From: Terebella lapidaria
Lineage: Eukaryota; Annelida; Polychaeta; Terebellida; Terebellidae
DNA length: 64,000 nucleotides
Reading direction: 5' to 3'
Assembly: GCA_949152475.1 (NCBI GenBank)
Contig: OX424561.1
Coordinates: 26,096,481 to 26,160,480 of the forward strand
Position 1 is the stretch's first letter, and every line of letters starts with the position of its first letter. Position numbers and translations under genes: made by a program. This document shows, piece after piece, positions 20,468 through 32,839 of this stretch. The notes under the pieces were generated by a model. It did not search any database and was not told where the DNA came from. It saw only the letters and a list, made by a program, of their open reading frames with translations.

Positions 20468-22391
20468 TTATGCCTTTTTGCTGCATATGAAAAACCTATT
20501 GAATAGGTCTGCGGGGCTCGGGTCCGAATCCAGTGAGAATCCAGCGTCTTCCAAGAGGTCCCTAATGGTCTCCAAGCCGGGTCCCGCTCCCAGTCCCTGG
20601 CTGCCTGGCACGATCAGCGAGGCTGGCAGACAGTGGTAGCAGCTGATGATGTAGGCCATGGTACCGACTGTTTTCTGCACGGGGTCTACCAGGCTGTCGC
20701 GCGGGTTCCGCGAGAGGTTCACCTCGTAGAGACCTAGCTTGCCGTCGACTTTCAGAACCCCATGGACTGATGAGAGCGCCTTCGAAGCATGCGATATGTC
20801 GTGCAAGACGTCTCGGATGATGACCAAGTCGAAACGTGCACGCCACGCGTCCGGCGCCTCGGTGGCGTCTTGCAAGAGGAGCTCGACGTTCGCCAGGCTG
20901 GCCGCGGCGAGACTGGCTTTGGCCTTGTCCAGCAGCTGCTCGGACAGGTCGATCCCCACGAAGGAACTCCGCGGGAACTGCTCGGCCAAATGAAGGAGGA
21001 GAGCTCCATTGCCACAACCGAGCTCCAGTACTGTGATACCTGAGTCTGTGGATTAAGTAAAACTAGTACATTCAGTCTAGAGTACATGCAATGGCCTACA
21101 TGTACAGTAGGTAGAATAATTGGCTATCTGGAATATAATGTCACCACACACACACGCGTAGGCCATATGGATTTTCAGCCTGCGAGGTTTCCTCTAATGT
21201 AACATGTTCATACCTAGTTTGTCTCTGATCCCCGGAATGTTGTCTCTGATGTGATTAGCACAAAATTGCAGTCCCGGGGTGTTTTTGAGTGTCCGTTCGT
21301 CGAAAAATGGTAAAACATCGTCGAACGGCAGGCCTGCATACAGAAGTGATTGTACATGTAGGATCTATTGCCCTTGGGACTGATTCGTGTAGGCAGTGCA
21401 TGTGACTTGCATGTACATGTGGTATCAATGTCAACCGTAGAAAATGTCATAAACTATGGCATCAGGTATAATAGTGTACATGTATGCATGTAGAATTGTA
21501 CTTAGAACTCTGTTTTCTACATGTAATGTGGTAATTCTCAAATACCCTCAGAATGAAAAGTCTTGCAAGTAGTCCACGGACTAGCTTACCAATCGGACCG
21601 TCCTGCTTGAAGCACTCGAGGAGCTTGTAATGGGGCGCCACGAGGGCAGTGAAGGCTGGGCCCAGCACCGTGACAACGTGGCCGCCGTCAGAGAGCACGG
21701 CACGTCTGTGCTCGGGCAGACTGAACCGCTTACCGCTCGCGTCCACATCAATGACGTCACACATCACCATGTGGTGTAGCCACTCACGTACGTACCTTTG
21801 GGTGCACAGACGACGTTACACGTACAATAACCAAAGTTTGAAAAAAGTAAAAGTTCAACATACATGTAGAGGCCAAGGCCAGGCCTATTTCTGAAGGGTT
21901 ATTGGGGTTTATCTGTGTGTGATACATTCTAGATCACCATTTATGTAGGTTGTTGATTGTGACACAATATGTACTTATTTCTTCACCATGTCAACATACA
22001 AGCATCTCGAATGTATTGGATGTTATCATCGTTTATTGTATTCCTAAGATTGTGTATTTTGGGACAATTCCATGAAATATTATATAAAAAGATATTCACT
22101 GTATATTCATATATATTGACGCCTGTCAAGTTTACATATATAATAACACCAGCATTCTACAAATTATTTTGTAATTTTATGACTCGTCTATAAATACCTT
22201 TCTTTGCACTGTACTCTTGCTGCCAGTTCACTAGAACTCAACTGGCCACCATCCATGTCAAATGCCTCGAACAGGTTCAATTTTATGCCCAATGAAATTC
22301 CATACATCTTGAACCCCGCCAGCAGTGTATCGGTCATTTGCTTCTGGAAGTCCTCCTTGGTTTCCCCAGCGCTCGTTGGTGATTTAGCCAT
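20468..22391 (-). CDS. SAM-dependent methyltransferase, Rv2258c-like (4 exons, complete)
   Basis: Proposed exons on the minus strand are 22391-22198, 21795-21590, 21333-21214 and 21045-20468. They sum to 1098 nt (365 residues plus stop), all with GT-AG junctions and compatible phases. The N-terminal third is the winged-helix domain of this family: LLAGFKMYGISLGIKLNLFE, then KERYVREWLHHM across the first junction. The SAM-binding Rossmann domain follows, with motif I VLELGCGNGALLLHLAEQFP, the acidic SFVGIDLSEQLL, and FDLVIIRDVLHDI. The product should methylate a small molecule in the cytosol; substrates of the animal members are unknown to me. Length is normal for the family. The start is the ATG of MAKSPTSAGETKEDFQ; an untranslated upstream exon cannot be excluded. 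An intact gene with no neighbour sharing its role. Confidence 0.92.
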
Positions 22392-22655
22392 GGTCGCTGT
22401 TGTAATTTGTCCACTTCCAGAGCATGAACTGTACAGCAGGAACTACACCACATGAGTGTGATTTTCTCGGGGATTTTCAGATACCACATATATAGGCCTG
22501 TACATGTAAACGGGATGGAAATGTGCTCCCCTATTATGAATTGTGTGCACATAATCTAACTTAATCATAAGATCTACTGGTACGTGAGTACACAAAATAT
22601 TTCAGCCATTTTCCATTTAATGAACCTAATTTCTTGCGACAAATATATAGACAAA
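22392..22655. other. Upstream region of the methyltransferase gene
   Basis: The 5' flank of the methyltransferase on the minus strand. I see no convincing core promoter motif or ORF. Confidence 0.3.
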
Positions 22656-24140
22656 CTAGACGTTAAGGCCTGAAGGCCTTGGAGGCATTTCAGGTGAAGC
22701 ATGAAAAAAACAAAATACTGACTCAGCAAAAACATGATAAATTCCCATTGAGACCTATAAGACATTTGTGCAATTACATGTATGTGAAGGACAAACTTCG
22801 TACCCCTAAGACTATCTGTTCGCTCTACGACACATCGTTTCTGAGATATCGACGAAAAGCGAAAGATGCCGACTCATCGAAAAAAATTAAGGTCAAGGTC
22901 AAAGAAAAAAAAAGTGTCGACTCAGCGAAAAAATTTACGGTCAAGGTCAAAGGTTATCCCTAATACCCTTAAGACATGTTTGTCTAGGGCGAAAAGTCTG
23001 AAAATAACGTCCGTTTCGCTCTACGACGGATCATTTCCGAGATACCGATGAAAGCGAAAGATGCCGACTCAGCGAAAAAAATTAAGGTCAAGGTCAAAGG
23101 TCATCCCTAATACCCTTAAGACATATTTGTCTAGGGCGACGAGTCCGAAAATAACGTCCGTTTCGCTCTACGACACACCGTTTCCGAGATATCAACGAAA
23201 GCGAAAGATGCCGACTCATCGAAAAAAATTAAGGTCAAGGTCAAAGGTCATGGATAATACCCTTAAACATGTTTGTCTAGGTCGAGTCCGAAAATAATGT
23301 CCATTTCGCTCTACGACGCACTGTTTCCGAGATATCGACGAAAACGAAAAATGCCGACTCAGCGAAAAAATTTAAAGTCAAGGTCAAAGGTCATCCTTAA
23401 TACCCTGAAGACATGTTTGGCTAGGGCGACGAGTCCGAAAATAACGTCCGATTCGCTCTACGAAGCACCATTTCCGAGATATCGACGAAAACGAAAAATG
23501 CTGACTCAGCGAAAAAATTCAAGGTCAAAGGTCATTCACAATACCCCTAAGACATGCTTGTCTAGGACGACAAGTCTGAAAATAACGTCCGTTTCGCTCT
23601 ACGACGCACCGTTTCCGAGATATCGACGAAAAAAATTGAAGGTCAAGGTCAAAGGTCATCCATAATACCTACTAGACATATTTGTCTAGGACGACGAGTA
23701 CGAAAATAACGTCCGTTTCGATCTACGACGCACCGTTTCCGAGATATGCATGAGAGCCTCAAGGATGACTCAGCTAAAATTATTTCGAGCCCTAGGTCAA
23801 AGGTCGTTTGACAGATCGGCCTCAAAATCAATAGGCTTCTACCCTGGTGATATATGAACCTCCATGCAAAGTTTTACAGTCACTGCCATAATACTTCTTG
23901 AGTTATCGTGCGGAAACCAAAAACATGAATTTCATCCTCACGGACCTCACGGACCCCGGAGCCGGCTCAAAAACAATAGGCTTCTTCTACACAGCATTTC
24001 TGACCAGCGGGAAAAATTTGGCGAAGATACATCGAGGCAAACTGAAGTTATCGTGCGGAAACCAAAAAGTGAAAAAAAAAAATAAAAAAAAAATAAATAA
24101 AAATTGACAAACCATAAAGGCATTTCTGCTGAAATGCCCT
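22656..24140 (+). mobile_element. Second type of hairpin-ended element with tandem core
   Basis: The left edge carries a palindrome around AAGGCCTGAAGGCCTT (22664-22679). The right edge carries a hairpin GGCATTTC/GAAATGCC (24119-24138) after an A-rich stretch. The core is a 145-bp tandem array. The architecture mirrors the 4675-9710 family, but the ends and repeat unit differ. The right-end hairpin also occurs at 8398-8424. The exact boundaries are my estimate. Confidence 0.55.
22800..23790 (+). repeat. Tandem array, unit about 145 bp (6-7 units)
   Basis: The CGCTCTACGA word recurs at 22821, 23017, 23164, 23307, 23454 and 23595 (spacing 141-147, the first longer). Units contain AAGGTCAAGGTCAAAGGTCA, which is three AGGTCA half-sites in a row, plus TTTCCGAGATATCGACGAAA. 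Frames such as 23273-23665 that repeat a Arg/Lys-rich 48-residue pattern come from the array and are not genes. Confidence 0.88.
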
Positions 24141-24284
24141 AATTATATGTAGGAATCTCCATGCCATGGTGGCTGGAAAGGTAAGCAGAAAAATGTAAAT
24201 TTCAAGGTCATCAATCAAATCGTCATAATTCTTATTTTGAATGTGCCAATATCTAAATAAAAAAAAATATCAGACACTTCATGT

Positions 24285-24590
24285 TTTAACCTTTCAAAGT
24301 CACTGGAAGGTCAAATCAAAGGTCACCCCAGAAGTCACTATATGTTTTAACCTTTCAAAGTCACTGAAAGTCAAATCAAAGGTCACCCCAGAAGTCACTA
24401 CATGTTTAATCTTTCAAAGTCACTGGAAGGTCAAATCAAAGGTCACCCCAGAAGTAACTACATGTTTTAACCTTTCAAAGTCACTTAAGGTCAAATCAAA
24501 GGTCACCCCAGAAGTCACTACACGTTTTAACCTTTCAAAATCACTGGAAGGTCAAATCAAAGGTCACCCCAGAAGTCACTTCATGTGACT
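24285..24590 (+). repeat. 60-bp tandem array (5 units)
   Basis: CCTTTCAAAGTCACT, AGGTCAAATCAAAGGTCA and CCCCAGAAGTCACT recur every 60 bp. Since 60 is divisible by three, an open frame with a 20-residue repeat runs through it (24241-24588); I treat it as an artefact. Each unit carries two AGGTCA half-sites 6 bp apart. Confidence 0.88.
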
Positions 24591-24639
24591 TCCCATCCGA
24601 ATGTGCCAATATTTAATATCTATCTTGAAATGTTCTAGG

Positions 24640-27600
24640 CATTTAGTCCATACAGTTCCCATTCTGAAGGAGCAAGGTCACCAAACGAATTCCTTTGCAA
24701 TTATATGGAACCACATGATTTTGAAACTATGTTAAAGTCTATCAACGGCACGTCCTATTTTCATCTAAACTGTCGAAGCCTGTCTTCCAATTGGAATTCG
24801 TTTGAGGAACTTGTGAATCAGATGAATGGGGAAAAGCATGGTATTGATTTTATTGGAATCAGTGAGGTATTTAACTGTGAGAGGGATGAACGTCTTGTTT
24901 TACCTGGATATTGCAAGCTGATCACTCGTTGTCGCGAAGATGACAATAGAGGGGGTGTTGGACTGTTTGTGAAAAATAATGTCAATTTCAAAATTAGAAA
25001 TGACTTGAGCGTTTTTATACCCAATGTATACGAATCATTATTTATTGAGGTCATGAACAATTCCAACACACGGGCTAATAACATAGTTGGGGTTATATAC
25101 AGACCGAACACCCAGCCCAAAGCAGATATCGACATATTCTCCAACACAATACAAGAGGTAATGGACATAGTCAACATTGAACAAAAACATTGTTTACTAA
25201 TGGGAGATATGAATATAGATTTACTAAAATATAAAGCTCATGCAAAAACAACGGATTATGTTGATAATTTATTCTCTCACTCTTTCATGCCCGTAATAAC
25301 AAAACCGACAAGGATAAGCCATTAATCTGCAACACTTATTGACCATATGTATACTAACGAAAACAGTACTTCTAAATTAACATCAGGGATTATAATCACT
25401 GATGTAGCTGATCATTTCGCGACATTCTGTATCATTGAAGGTAAGCACAAACATAAAGGAAAACAAAGTTTTGAAAAACGAGTCATAACAGATATAACAA
25501 TTGAAGTCTTCAAAGAATATCTTAATAACACAAATTTCACACACATATACAATGAAACAAATCCAGATGACGCATACAGCAAGTTTCACGAATTATATAT
25601 GCAATCATTTAATAAAGCTTTTCCAATAAAATTAATTACTCCCAACAAAAGGTATAATAAAATAGAACCCTGGGTCACTGCAGGTATGATGAATTCTATG
25701 AGGAAAAAATCAAAACTGTTAATAAAAAAACTACAGCACCCAACCGATGAGAATACAACAAGATACAAAAGGTACATAAATATATACAACAAACTGAAAC
25801 ATATATTAAAAACAGACTACTTTAAACATATGATAAACCTAAATCAAAATAACATGAAAAGAACATGGCAATTACTTAGAAAAGCTCTTGGTAAACAAAA
25901 TAATAAATCTGGCTTTCCACAAACATTCATGATAAACAATACCCAAGTTTCTGATAAACAGGTCATAGCAAAAGAATTCAATAGTTATTTTGCAAGTATA
26001 GGTAAGAAAACAGGTGAAAATGTTCCCCAAACAAGCAAAAATTATTTGGAATATATGCCCAAACGAAACTTAAACAGTATATTCATTGAACCGATAGAAG
26101 AACACCAAGTTATAGAAATAGTAGAAAAACTAAAACCAAAAACTAGTACAGGACATGATGGTCTATCCTCGAAATTGATTAAACAAACTATCACGAACAT
26201 TCTGACACCACTAACATATATAATAAATAAATCACTTGAAACAGGAATTGTACCAAATGAACTGAAAATTGCTAAAGTAATCCCAATCTATAAAGCCTCT
26301 GATACTGACAAGTTGTCCAACTATCGGCCGGTCAGCTTGTTACCAGCATTTTCTAAAATATTAGAAAAAATTATGTTTAATAAAATTATTGGATTTTTCA
26401 ACAGTCAAAGTTTATTCTATAAACACCAATATGGTTTTCGTCCTAAACACAGCACAATACACCCGATTATACATCTACTAAATGCATGTGCTGAAGCTCA
26501 TAATTCTTCTCCGAAACAATTAACACTGTCCATTTTCTGTGACCTCTCTAAGGCCTTTGATGTGATAAATCATGACATATTATTGAGAAAACTAGAAATT
26601 TACGGCCTTAGGGGGGTTGCAAATCAATGGATAGAGAGCTATATGTCTGATAGAAAACAATTTGTCGAATTCGAAAATGTTAAATCAGATGTTGTTCCAA
26701 TAAAATGTGGTGTACCACAAGGGTCTATATTAGGACCACTTCTCTATCTTATATACGTGTATGTGAATGATATTCCTAACTCTACAGATGCCAGTATACT
26801 TTCATATGCTGATGATACTTCCCTGTTTATATCTCATAGTGATATCAATACTCTGTTTGATGAGGCTAATTCAGAAATTAATAAATTGTACAAATGGTTC
26901 TGTGCCAATAAACTATCATTAAATGCCAAAAAGACTAAATTTATTGTATTGAGAGCCCCGAACCAGAAATGCAATTTCCGCAATTTAAAGGTATTGATTA
27001 ATGGAATACCCTTGTCTCAAATTGGATCAGATTTTGAAGAGAAGAACACTAAATTTCTAGGCTTGATTATTGATGAAACTCTGTCGTGGAAGTATCACCT
27101 CATCCATGTAAACAACAAAATATCCAAAGCCCTATACCAAATTAAACAAGTAAAAAATCAATTAACAACCGAAAGCTTGATAACACTATATTATGCAATG
27201 GTACACCCATATATTACATATGGAATTACAGCGTGGGGAAATGCCACAGCCGCAAATTTAAACAGAACAAATATCTTACAAAAACGTACCATAAGAACTG
27301 TGCATAAAGTTAAATATAATAGTCACACTGAACCACTTTACAAAAGCTCCAATATACTGAAGGTAAATGATCAATACAAATATGAAGTTTGCATGTTCAT
27401 GCACGACTTTGCAATGTCTAAGTTACCTATATCATTTTCAAACGTCTACAAGTACAATCATGAAATTCAACAAACACATATTACTCGACAATCTAAGGAA
27501 TTATGTGAAAAAAGGTGCAATTCTAGTTTTGCAAAAAAACTTCCATTATATAATTTCCCTGTCATTTGGAATTCAATTGTACAGCAAATTGGCAATTATG

Positions 27601-28126
27601 ATTCCAAACATACTTTCAAAAAAGTGTTAAGAAATTATATGACGTCTTTCTACTCTTCAACCATAAAATGTACAAATGTTTTTTGTACAAGTTGTCGCAC
27701 TTGACTGATAGTTTGAATTGGTCTACACAGACCTTTTATTTCATTAGAGCCTGGTTATGGTCACGGTATGATGCATTCCTCTCCTCCTCTCCACTGGTGT
27801 TTCCTTGTCAGGCCGGGCAAGCCTTACAAATCAAAACTATCAACTCAACTTTAGTATTATTCATATCTATAATATAAATATTATACAGTAATATATTTAT
27901 ATTTGGTATATGTGTTTAGGTTGTTTTGTAAATGTTCACATTTTTTATTCCGAATTATGTTATTTTTTCTAAGGGACCAAATGGAAGACAGCAGATGCTA
28001 ATTTGGTACCCTTGTTTTCCATCAAACCCTGAAAATATTTGCACATATCTGTATATATATTGACTCGTACTGCTGATGTGAAAACGAAAATAAATTCTAT
28101 TCTAAAATTCTAAAATTCTATTCTAA
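24640..28126 (+). mobile_element. LINE (non-LTR retrotransposon), nearly intact ORF2
   Basis: Contains an endonuclease-reverse transcriptase reading frame (24705-27704), a 3' UTR, and an ATTCTA-type repetitive tail at about 28094-28126. No ORF1 is visible upstream, so the 5' end may be truncated near the 60-bp array. The tail and the C-terminal Cys cluster fit a Jockey/CR1-type LINE; the clade is inference. Confidence 0.88.
24705..27704 (+). pseudogene. LINE ORF2: APE endonuclease and reverse transcriptase, one internal stop
   Basis: A single frame of 1000 codons broken only by a TAA at 25323-25325, in the endonuclease just before SATLIDHMYTN. The APE endonuclease (residues about 15-245) shows FHLNCRSLSSNW, GISEVFN, GGVGLFV, VGVIYRPN, LMGDMNIDLL and DVADHFATF. 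The polymerase shows YRPVSLLPAFSKILEKI, QYGFRPKHSTIHPI, CDLSKAFDVINHDIL, GVPQGSILGPLLYLIY and the SYADDTSLF active site. A two-residue gain (YVYVNDIP) lies just before the active-site box. The C-terminus ends in a Cys-rich tail (CTNVFCTSC). It nicks target DNA and primes cDNA synthesis from RNA. With one stop and no frameshift, this copy is young. Confidence 0.9.
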
Positions 28127-28524
28127 CGAACCGCGAGATGTGACTGCCTATATTCCCATAACACTTAACTAAGCTTTGTATCTACAACATTCTGTCTACT
28201 TCAATCAATGTTACCTCGACAATTTCCACTCCAGGTCAACTTAGGTGAAGTTCAAGGTCACCCAAACATGAAAAAGATACCGATATCAGACGTCTCATAT
28301 GATTATATCTAAAACCTGAGGTCTATGTACAAATGTATCGGGCCCAGAGGCCAATTTGTGCACATCATTTCATTTTGGGCCGTTCTGGCCTATGTAATGT
28401 ATGGGGCCTTATGAGGAAGTTAAGGCGCGCCATCTTTTATAGCAACATCGAGCATCCCAATTGGCGTGTCATCAAATACAAATCCCGAAACTGCTAAGAA
28501 ATTTTTTTTAGATAAAGAAAAATT
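28127..28524. other. Unassigned sequence between LINE and H3
   Basis: Contains scattered GACCTTG/AAGGTCA words like the nearby arrays, but no clear period and no ORF. Confidence 0.35.
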
Positions 28525-31220
28525 AGCCCAAAGGCTAAGATAGGTTACCGGACAATATATAATAGCTATTTTGTTCCGTGGCCTTGAAAATTAGGTCACT
28601 GGTCAAATTCAAAGTCACGAGAGTATTCTGCATACCAGTATATGACTTCCTATAAACTCACAATTTATTACTAAGCTGTAAATTCAATAATAATCGAAAT
28701 ATTAGTCATTTTGTGCTCTGACCTTGAAAATCAGAACAAAGGTCAAATTCAAGGTCATGACAATATTCAGAATATAACATTTCCTATAGGTTCATATTTG
28801 ATTCCTAAGCTGTAAAGTCGATACTAAGCGAGATATTAGCCATTTTGTGCTCTTGACCTTGAAAATGATGTCAAAGATCAAATTCAAGTTCACGATAATA
28901 TTCAGCATACATCATTTCCTATATGTCCACAATTGATCCTTAAGCTGTGAAGTCGATAATAAGCGACATATTAGCCAGTTTGTCATGTGACCTAGAAACT
29001 GAGGTCAAAGGTCAAATTCAAGGTCATGACGATATTCGGCATATATCATTTTCACATGTCAACAATTGATTCTCAAGTTGTAAAGTCGACAATAAACGAA
29101 ATATTAGCCATTTTGTGCTCTGACCTTGAAACTTAGGTCAAAGGTCAAATTCAAGGTCATGACAATATTCAGAATATAACATATCCTATAGGTTCATAAT
29201 TGATTCCTAAGCTGTAAAGTCGATAATAAGCGAGATATTAGCCATTTTGTGCTCTGACTTTGAAAATAAGGTCGAAGGTCAAATTCAAGGTCACAAGAAT
29301 ATTCGGCACATGTCATTCCCTATATGTGCACAATTGATTCCTGACCTGTAAAGTCGATAATAAGTGAGATATTAGCCATTTTATGCCTGACCTTGAAAAT
29401 GAGGTCAAAGGTCAATCAAGGTCATCAAAATATTCAGCATTCATCATTTCCTATACGTCCACAATTTAGTCCCAAGCTGTAAAGTGGATAGGCGAGATAT
29501 TAGCCAGTTTGTCCTTTGACCTTGAAAATGAGATCAAAAGTCAAATTCAAGGTCATCAGAATATTCGGACTATATCATTTCCTATAATGTTCACAATTGA
29601 TTCCTGAGCTGTAAAGTCGATAATAAGCAAGCTATTAGCAATTTGGTGCTCTGGCCTTGAAAATTAGGTTAAAGATCAAATTCAAGGTCACGAGAATATT
29701 CAGCATATATCACTTCCTATATGTCCACAATTGATTCCCAAGCTGTAAAGTCGATTTCAAGTGAGATATTAGCCATTTTTGTGCTTTGACCTCGAAAATT
29801 AGGTCAAAGGTCAAATTCAAGGTCATCATAATATTCGGACTATATCATTTCTTATATGTGCACAAGTGATTCCTAAGCTGTAAAGTCGAAAATAAGCGAC
29901 ATATCAGCCATTTTGTGCTTAGACCTTGAAAATGAGGTCAAAGGTCAAATTCAAGGTCATCAAAATATTCGGACTATGTCATTCCCTATATGTGCACAAT
30001 TGATTCCTAAGCTGTAAAGTTGACAATAAGCGAGATATTAGCCATTTTGTGCTCTGACCTTGAAAATCAGATCAAAGGTCAAATTCAAGGTCATGACAAT
30101 ATTCAGAATATAACATTTCCTATAGGTTCACAATTGATTCCTAAGCTGTAAAGTCGATATTAAGCGAGATATTAACCATTTTGTCCTGTGGCCTTGAAAC
30201 TTAGGTCAAAGTTCAAATTCGAAGTCATGAGAATATTAGGCATATAACATTTTATATATGTCCCCAATTGATTCCTAAGCTGTAAAGACGGTAATAAGCG
30301 TTTCAAGATAACTTTCAAGATATCAGCCATTTTGTTCTTTAACCTTGAAAATGAGGTCAAAGGTCGAATTCAAGGTCACGAGAACTTTCAGCATATATCA
30401 TTTCCTATATGTGGATTCCTAAGCTGTAAGGTCGATATTAGCCACTTGTGCTCTGACCTTGAGCACAAATACGGTCAAAGGTCAAGTACAAGTTCATGAG
30501 AAAATTTTCAATACATAAGATTTCCTATATGTCCACAATTGGTTCTAAGCTGTAAAGTCGATGACTAGCGAGATATTAGCTTTGTTCTCTGACCTTGAAA
30601 ATGAGGTCAAAGGTCAAATACCAGGTCACAAGAAAATTCAGCATATATCATTTCCCGTATTCCACAACTGATTCCCAAGCTGTAAAGTCGATAATGAGCG
30701 AAATACTAGCCATTTTGTGCTCTGACCTTGAAAATACAAGGTCAAGGTCATGAGAATATTCAGCATAATATATCATTTCCTATATGTCCACAATTATTCC
30801 CTAATCTCTAATCTCAATATTAGGTGAGATATTAGGAATAGTGTGTCCCATTATAAAAACATAGGAGAAATTAACATGCGGACGTCCCATTTATGCCAAA
30901 ATGGCCCACTTTGAGCGGTTCAAGGCCAACGAATCTTATACGCATCACAGGGGTACAAATGAGGAGTCTTATGGATCAATTAGAAAAAAATACTGAACAG
31001 ATTTTGACAAAACGACCGTCAAAATTCCAAAATCAGGCATTTTTCGTCGAAAATGGCTGACATTTAAAAACTAAAAAAACTTTCGTGAGAATATTTTTAG
31101 GTATTTTTGTGTAAAAATTTCAGAAAGATTCGACCATAAACTTTCAAGATGAAAATGTGAACATACGGACGACGGACGCAACACCATGCCAATAGTTATC
31201 AGACCAAAGGTCCGTAACCT
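28525..31220 (+). mobile_element. Hairpin-ended element (H3)
   Basis: The left end has AGCCCAAAGGCT and AGGTTACCGGAC. The right end has the TATCAGACC/GGTCCGTAACCT hairpin at about 31193-31220, followed by AAAAAT, which also precedes the left end. The interior is almost entirely the 134-bp array plus one right-end module (30800-31190). More diverged than H1, hence older. Non-coding. Confidence 0.75.
28560..30830 (+). repeat. 134-bp tandem repeat array 4 (about 17 units)
   Basis: The longest array in the window. Units keep CTGACCTTGAAAATG, AGGTCAAAGGTCA and TTCAAGGTCA with substitutions and small deletions. The spacing drifts more than in array 1, especially after 30300. Confidence 0.9.
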
Positions 31221-31949
31221 AAAAATGGCCAACAAATCCAAAATTCGGCACATTTTATTCCCTGCCAAATTTAAGAGATTTGACTGTAAATTTCGAAGAC
31301 AGGTTTTCGAACCATAGGCCTACTAAAATATCCAAAGCTGTACATCCCACACATCTATGGACTTAACGTATGGTTAGTCTATGATCCTAACGCACACCTA
31401 ACTTTGGGCAGCCAGCTAAAAAAAAACACGCGAATATTTCGTCCTCTAAAAATTATATGGAACGGAGTAGCAGTGTTGGCGTGATGTCAATTACTAGCCT
31501 GCTCTTGACGATATGAAATGAGGGTTATAGATCTAGACACAAGTTATATAATTATCTGCGAAATTGGCCTAATTTCTGACGACATTATTACAATGATGAA
31601 CTACTCATATTTATCATTTGATGCTGAATTGCCCGTGACAACTTGTGCCCGTGTCCCGTGACATATATCAAACTCACCTCAGCGCTACGCGTGGCGTACG
31701 ACACTCAATATGATTTGCACGATGATCACGGATGACGGACAGCTCCGTCATGTTCTTTATTACCGATAAAACGCACGAACAGGCGTCATGCACATTTCAC
31801 ATCGAATTTTCACTCGTGGGACAGGATCAAACAAACATTAGGTGGGCATACACATCTTCAGTTTTTTTTTTTGGCCACAGCTAGATCGTTGAAAATTATG
31901 GAAATATAATGGTCTATCACCACTTCGGGTGCCATTTTTATGGTACCGG
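31221..31949. other. Unassigned sequence
   Basis: AT-rich; no ORF and no repeat recognised. Confidence 0.35.
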
Positions 31950-32690
31950 CGGTGTCATACGGTCCGATAACCCATTATATACGTCCAAGCCGGACAAACA
32001 TCGAGGGTTCAGGGGACTGCTGTTTAGACCGACATTTTGGCTTATGGGCTATTTTTGAGAACTTGGGGGCTAATTTCGGAAATAAGGGGCTAATCAGATA
32101 GGAAATTGAACATGGGTAAACCCTTTCCGTGCAGACGTCCGTCCGTCAACATTTTTAGTTCACAAATTTCCTGAAAACCTGCACAAAAATAACTATTTCA
32201 TGTATTTTTCAGTTTTTCAGTGGCAGCTGTGTTTTTGACGACAAATGCCCATTTTTGGATTTGGCGGCCGTTTTTGACTTTTGCGGCTATTTATTTGTCT
32301 GATAACTTTTTTTGCTAATTTATGCATAAGACAACTATGGAATCCCGGTCACGACATGCCGATTGCGAGTCATTGTTTTTCCAAAGTGGCGGCTGTTTTT
32401 TTTAAATGAAAAATGCCTATTTTTGGAATTGGAGGCCATTTTTGAACTATGGCGGACACTTATGGTCTGATAACTTTTTTCTGATTGATGCATAAGACTC
32501 CCCACTGTGATTTGTATTCGTTGCCCTTGAATCGGTCTACGGGCGAAAAATATTTTTCTCAGATCAAGTCAATATTCATTTTAAGTTATTTTTAGCCAAA
32601 ACAAAATTCTTTTTTCGCCATTTAAATTTTTTTTGGGGGACTTTACCCAAATTTGAGATTTTTCCAAAATTTCGCCCAATTTTCCTTCAT
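31950..32690 (-). repeat. Degenerate right-end module of the hairpin-ended family
   Basis: An inverted, strongly mutated copy. It starts with TACGGTCCGATAACC, followed by GTCCGTCCGTCAACATTTTTA and two rounds of a TGGCGGC...GATAACTTTTTT pattern, with an end resembling the modules of H4. No coding potential. Confidence 0.6.
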
Positions 32691-32839
32691 AATGGGAACT
32701 GTATGGAGCATATAGATCTATATTGCTGTTTCAGCGTCTTTCTCGGTATATGGTGACTAAATATTGTCACTCGAGTCAGTCACTTGGCGTATCTAGTAAT
32801 GGAATGAAATAATATTATACGCTTTCCAACAATTTCCTC

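Noticed and set aside
24241-24588. 115-residue repeat ORF before the LINE as its ORF1
   Set aside because: It coincides with a 60-bp tandem array and has no ORF1 features.
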